Assembly (NCBI GenBank): GCA_003762715.1
Contig: RIBJ01000032.1
Location: forward strand, 62,001-126,000
Direction of reading: 5' to 3'
DNA from: Muribaculaceae bacterium Isolate-104 (HZI)
GTDB lineage: Bacteria > Bacteroidota > Bacteroidia > Bacteroidales > Muribaculaceae
DNA: 64,000 bases
The notes beneath the pieces are model-generated. The model ran no database searches, was not told the DNA's origin, and saw only the letters and a program-made list of their open reading frames with translations. The position numbers were made by a program, and so were the translations under genes. Shown here piece after piece: positions 61,104-64,000 of this stretch. Within the stretch, counting starts at the first letter, position 1. The number at the start of each line of letters is the position of its first letter.

Positions 61104-62300
61104 ATGATAGCGAAAGCAAAATCAATATCGCACGGCATAAATGCCCTTAACTACATAACAGGAGTGTCGGCGAACAAGAAACATCCCGAAAAAATATATC
61201 ATATCTGCGACAACTTTCTCCCTCCCGGCATAGACCCGTTGGGGATATGGAACTCCGTCAGACTTGATTCCTTGTCCCGACCACGCATGAAAAACAACCT
61301 TATCCGAATAGAGATAAGCCCCGCGCCTGAGCATACGCGCAACCTCACCCCCGAGGACTGGAAACAGCTCTGGCAGGATTTTGTTGTCGAGTTTGACCAT
61401 CAGGAGATGAGGGACAAAACGGGCCGCTTGCTCTCTCCAAGAACCAATCTCGCCGGAAGCAAGTCAACAGTATGGCTGCATCTAGAATCCGACAGCGGCA
61501 TACCTCACCTCCATGCGGTTGTGAGCCGTCTTGACGAAAATGGGAACATCAACAATGACCGCAATATCCATCTGCGGGCACAACGGGCGGCGGAACGTGT
61601 CGCACGCAAGCGGGGCTGGCAGACAGCGGCGAACATACACGACATAAACCGTCAGTCCGTGAGCCGCGACTGCCTCGATGTCCTCGGCAGAATGGGGAAA
61701 TGGTCGCTTGACGATTATTTCACCCGGCTTGAGGCGAAAGGATATGATGTCAAGGTAAGGAAAGATGAGAAGGGCATAATCCGTGGATATATCCTGAAAA
61801 AAGGCAACGCCAAGTTCAAGGCATCCGAGCTTGGCAAAGGCCGCAACCTTATGGCATCCAAACTTGAAGAAACATGGAACAAATTGCACCCGGCACAGGA
61901 ACAGCAGACAAAAGCCGACAGCATGGAATCCGATATTCGCCCGGACTATGCCGCTTACAGACCAGACACACGGCGTGTCGATATTGTCCATGATGACGAG
62001 ACCCACACCCGTTTTATCTCGGAACAAGTCATGCGCGTGTTCGACGATGAGTTTGATTTCCGGGAGGTGGAGAACTGGGCCGTCCTTATCAACGAGGCTT
62101 GTTACCACTTCGCCGTTGCGATGAGCTTCATGTCGTTTCTCAACACTCCCGTCTATGTTTCCGGCAGCGGAGGGGCATCGAACAACGACCTCCCGAAGAA
62201 GCGTGACGACATCGAGGAAGAAATAGCCCGCGCCCGTCGTTGTGCCGCAGCAGCCCGCTCCAAGATAGGAATTGTAAGAAAACGAGGATTCAGAAGATAA
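61104..62300 (+). CDS. relaxase/mobilization nuclease
   Basis: A 398-residue relaxase. The nicking Tyr is probably in ALNYITGVSANK near the N-terminus. The metal-binding His pair is SGIPHLHAVVSRLD (H135, H137). The C-terminal helical part includes LGKGRNLMASKLEETWNKLH. It would nick oriT and lead the strand into a conjugation channel supplied by another element, since no T4SS or coupling protein is here. Confidence 0.93.
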   Translation: MIAKAKSISHGINALNYITGVSANKKHPEKIYHICDNFLPPGIDPLGIWNSVRLDSLSRPRMKNNLIRIEISPAPEHTRNLTPEDWKQLWQDFVVEFDHQEMRDKTGRLLSPRTNLAGSKSTVWLHLESDSGIPHLHAVVSRLDENGNINNDRNIHLRAQRAAERVARKRGWQTAANIHDINRQSVSRDCLDVLGRMGKWSLDDYFTRLEAKGYDVKVRKDEKGIIRGYILKKGNAKFKASELGKGRNLMASKLEETWNKLHPAQEQQTKADSMESDIRPDYAAYRPDTRRVDIVHDDETHTRFISEQVMRVFDDEFDFREVENWAVLINEACYHFAVAMSFMSFLNTPVYVSGSGGASNNDLPKKRDDIEEEIARARRCAAAARSKIGIVRKRGFRR

Positions 62301-62310
62301 CCGATTCTAT

Positions 62311-62811
62311 ATGGCACTTAAAAAGATTGATGTATCCGGCATCGACAGCGCGATAGCCGAAACGAGAGACGACGAGTTGCGGCAAAAAGAGATCGGGGCG
62401 CAGAGCGACCTCGCCTTGCAGATTCGGCTCTTCATGAAAGAGGCTCCCTACATCATCAATGAAATCCGGGAGGCAGCTTCTCCTATGGACGCACAAAAGT
62501 TCTCATCGGCAGTCAGTGAGAATCTCCAGAAGTCCGCGACCGAGATGGCTGCAACATTCAACGCCAAAGTCAAGCCGATGACCGATAAGATGGAGACCGC
62601 AAGAAACTGCGTCATCATTCCGGCACTCGCCGCCTACATAATACTCTTTTCCCTGATATGGCTGTTCGTATTTCTCGCATTGGTAATTTTCGCAAATTCC
62701 CATGCCATACATTCCGAAGAGATAAATTCGCTTGTCTCCCTGATAATCTTCTTTTGGGTGGTCTCAGTGGCACTCGTCACCTATCTCACCCGAAAATTCA
62801 AATGGCACTGA
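62311..62811 (+). CDS. membrane protein encoded after the relaxase
   Basis: A 166-residue protein: about 100 helical, charged residues (SENLQKSATEMAATFNAKVK) and two C-terminal transmembrane segments (VIIPALAAYIILFSLIWLFV; LVSLIIFFWVVSVALVTYL). Genes of this build follow relaxases in Bacteroides mobilizable units and may link the relaxosome to the membrane; this is inference. Ten bp from the relaxase. Confidence 0.75.
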   Translation: MALKKIDVSGIDSAIAETRDDELRQKEIGAQSDLALQIRLFMKEAPYIINEIREAASPMDAQKFSSAVSENLQKSATEMAATFNAKVKPMTDKMETARNCVIIPALAAYIILFSLIWLFVFLALVIFANSHAIHSEEINSLVSLIIFFWVVSVALVTYLTRKFKWH

Positions 62812-62817
62812 AACCTT

Positions 62818-62852
62818 AGAATCCCTGTGCGTCAGCATGGGGATTCTCTTTC
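62818..62852. terminator. hairpin between convergent genes
   Basis: AGAATCCC and GGGATTCT form a perfect 8-bp stem followed by CTTTC on the + strand. It lies between the + strand mobilization genes and the - strand gene ending at 62877. Confidence 0.45.
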
Positions 62853-62876
62853 GATAATATGTTTGGTTACATTCCA

Positions 62877-63248
62877 TCATATCAAAGTATAACTATTAGT
62901 GGTGAGAATATCTATGATATGCTCGGTTGTCTTTATGGCAAAATGCCGGACTTTGAGGGCATCGCCATATAGCACCTTCATACCGGATTGCATTAGCCGG
63001 TTATAATATTCGGAGTTTTCAACCTCGTATAACGGTACTATACCTGCACCATCCAGTATATCGTTTATTCTGAAATGTTCCAAAGTCACGCGATACGCGA
63101 ACACTTCTTTGAACTCAATCCTTACTATCCCCTTGTTATCGAACCGTTCCAACTCAACAATAAGATCCGTCGCATTATAGTCCATTGAATTGACCGAACA
63201 CTCGCAGTCAATCATCCGGATAGGATTCCATATTTCGTGAGTAGCCAT
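62877..63248 (-). CDS. hypothetical protein (123 residues)
   Basis: A soluble alpha/beta protein with IWNPIRMIDCECSVNSMDYN and RIEFKEVFAYRVTLEHFRIN. It weakly resembles small accessory or immunity proteins but no family is recognised. AT-rich. Four bp downstream of the membrane-protein gene on the same strand, so part of one operon. Confidence 0.62.
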   Translation of the reverse strand: MATHEIWNPIRMIDCECSVNSMDYNATDLIVELERFDNKGIVRIEFKEVFAYRVTLEHFRINDILDGAGIVPLYEVENSEYYNRLMQSGMKVLYGDALKVRHFAIKTTEHIIDILTTNSYTLI

Positions 63249-63252
63249 ATTA

Positions 63253-63828
63253 TTATGTACCTTTGTAAATCAGGTTTTTATAATTACTCTTTATCAAGTA
63301 TGTCGCTAACCCGCCTTTGAGATATAATCTCGTGGCATCATGCACTGACAGTTGATTTTTGCCTCGCAATGCGGCGCAATACACTATAATGTTAGCGACC
63401 GGAATCATTATCAACACTGAGTATCTGACATTGATTCTATATTGGAGTAATTCATATTGTGTGTATCTAAATCGGATAAAATACAGATTAAGGAGATATA
63501 CATTGAAATATCCCAAACTTAGGTAAATCAACAAACGTGTTCTTTTATGCCATACAATAGATATGAGCCGATTATAGATATTAGGAGAGTACATAATCTG
63601 CCACAATGCTATATGCGAGAAAATCACAAAGATAACAGCGCAAGCACTTAAAATCCTAATTACCAGTAACAATGTCGCACTATGATCAAATAGCACGACT
63701 ATTGCAGAAATGAGAAGAACCCATAAATCAACTGCAAGAATAATAGAGAATGCAATAAATAGCCATAAAAACAGCCGATTGATTGCATTACCACATTTAT
63801 GCCATAATCGCTTATCGTTCTGTTTCAT
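63253..63828 (-). CDS. multi-pass membrane protein (191 residues)
   Basis: Five probable transmembrane segments: FLWLFIAFSIILAVDLWVLL, ISAIVVLF, LSACAVIFVIFSHIALWQI, LLIYLSLGYFNVYLLNLYFI and VLIMIPVANIIVYCAAL. No catalytic motif recognised. Overlaps the upstream gene by 17 bp. With its soluble neighbours it may be a cargo module. Confidence 0.65.
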   Translation of the reverse strand: MKQNDKRLWHKCGNAINRLFLWLFIAFSIILAVDLWVLLISAIVVLFDHSATLLLVIRILSACAVIFVIFSHIALWQIMYSPNIYNRLISIVWHKRTRLLIYLSLGYFNVYLLNLYFIRFRYTQYELLQYRINVRYSVLIMIPVANIIVYCAALRGKNQLSVHDATRLYLKGGLATYLIKSNYKNLIYKGT

Positions 63829-63997
63829 AAACCGTGATTTTATATTCGATGGCTATGGGAGGGTTCATTTGATCAAAATAAGATTTTACTAAATCTTTTG
63901 CGCCCTTTCCCTTTACATATCCTCCAACTATAAGGCTAATAGGATTGACAAAACTCCTTCCTATATAAATTAGTTCAGAAGGAAAGTCAACGGACAT
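63812..63997 (-). CDS. hypothetical protein, possibly cut by the window end
   Basis: Sixty-one codons from ATG 63997: MSVDFPSELIYIGRSFVNPI, GGYVKGKGAKDLVKSYFDQM, then a strand-rich end (IAIEYKITVYETER). The start is three bases from the window edge, so a longer N-terminus is possible. First visible gene of the - strand operon running to 62877. Confidence 0.5.
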   Translation of the reverse strand: MSVDFPSELIYIGRSFVNPISLIVGGYVKGKGAKDLVKSYFDQMNPPIAIEYKITVYETER

Positions 63998-64000
63998 AGA

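Overview
The window looks like a chromosomal segment from an anaerobic gut member of the Bacteroidales, possibly Muribaculaceae (family placement is a guess). Evidence for the phylum: a SusC-type TonB-dependent receptor; DUF1573, OstA-like and HU/SPOR proteins; Bacteroides-type mobilization genes; and repeated promoters of the Bacteroidetes form, a -7 box TAnnTTTG with TTTG or TTG about 19-20 nt upstream. These -7 boxes decide several start codons below.

Layout. 1-1268: start of a SusC gene reading out of the window. 1714-21102: compact, GC-rich housekeeping on the + strand: guaB, a SurA-like PPIase, an OstA-like protein, mutL, an HU/SPOR protein, nitroreductase, DUF2520, an ATP-grasp-like protein, purC, menG, an M13 peptidase, tRNA-Glu/rpsT/tRNA-Glu, a TIGR02757 protein, two DUF1573 proteins, MeaB and DUF2156. 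21103-29429: a candidate small RNA, a 6-bladed propeller lipoprotein, an orphan terminase large subunit beside a large unknown protein with a 164-bp inverted-repeat element between them, a beta-helix lipoprotein, then maf and a kdsC-like phosphatase.

29495-42159: an accessory region, almost all on the - strand, of short genes: nitroreductase, cupin, HxlR regulators, YdeI, Sel1, DUF6194, GNAT, VOC, esterase, SUKH, DJ-1, zinc ribbon, YCII. Broken and chimeric fragments lie between them (AraC N-termini, flavodoxin C-terminus, radical SAM N-terminus, LbH acetyltransferase, YCII and HxlR C-termini, Lrp C-terminus). Several genes resemble immunity proteins of polymorphic toxins.

42356-51045: a tightly coupled surface-polysaccharide operon. 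It has the four enzymes WbpA, WbpB, WbpE and WbpD, which by family knowledge convert UDP-GlcNAc to UDP-2,3-diacetamido-2,3-dideoxy-glucuronate. It also has a flippase fused to a GT2 glycosyltransferase, a CDP-glycerol glycerophosphotransferase-like protein and a GT4 glycosyltransferase. No initiating transferase, polymerase, export gene or epimerase is present.

51118-64000: mobile DNA. A tyrosine recombinase broken by an in-frame TAG and an Abi/HEPN gene broken by an in-frame TAA come first. Then an apparently intact integrative mobilizable unit: two tandem paralogous integrases, a three-gene ATG/TGA-coupled operon (AAA ATPase plus two unknowns), an excisionase-like protein, two unknowns, an oriT-like inverted repeat, a MobC-like protein, a relaxase and a membrane protein. 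Three unknown - strand genes close the window; the last may be cut by its end.
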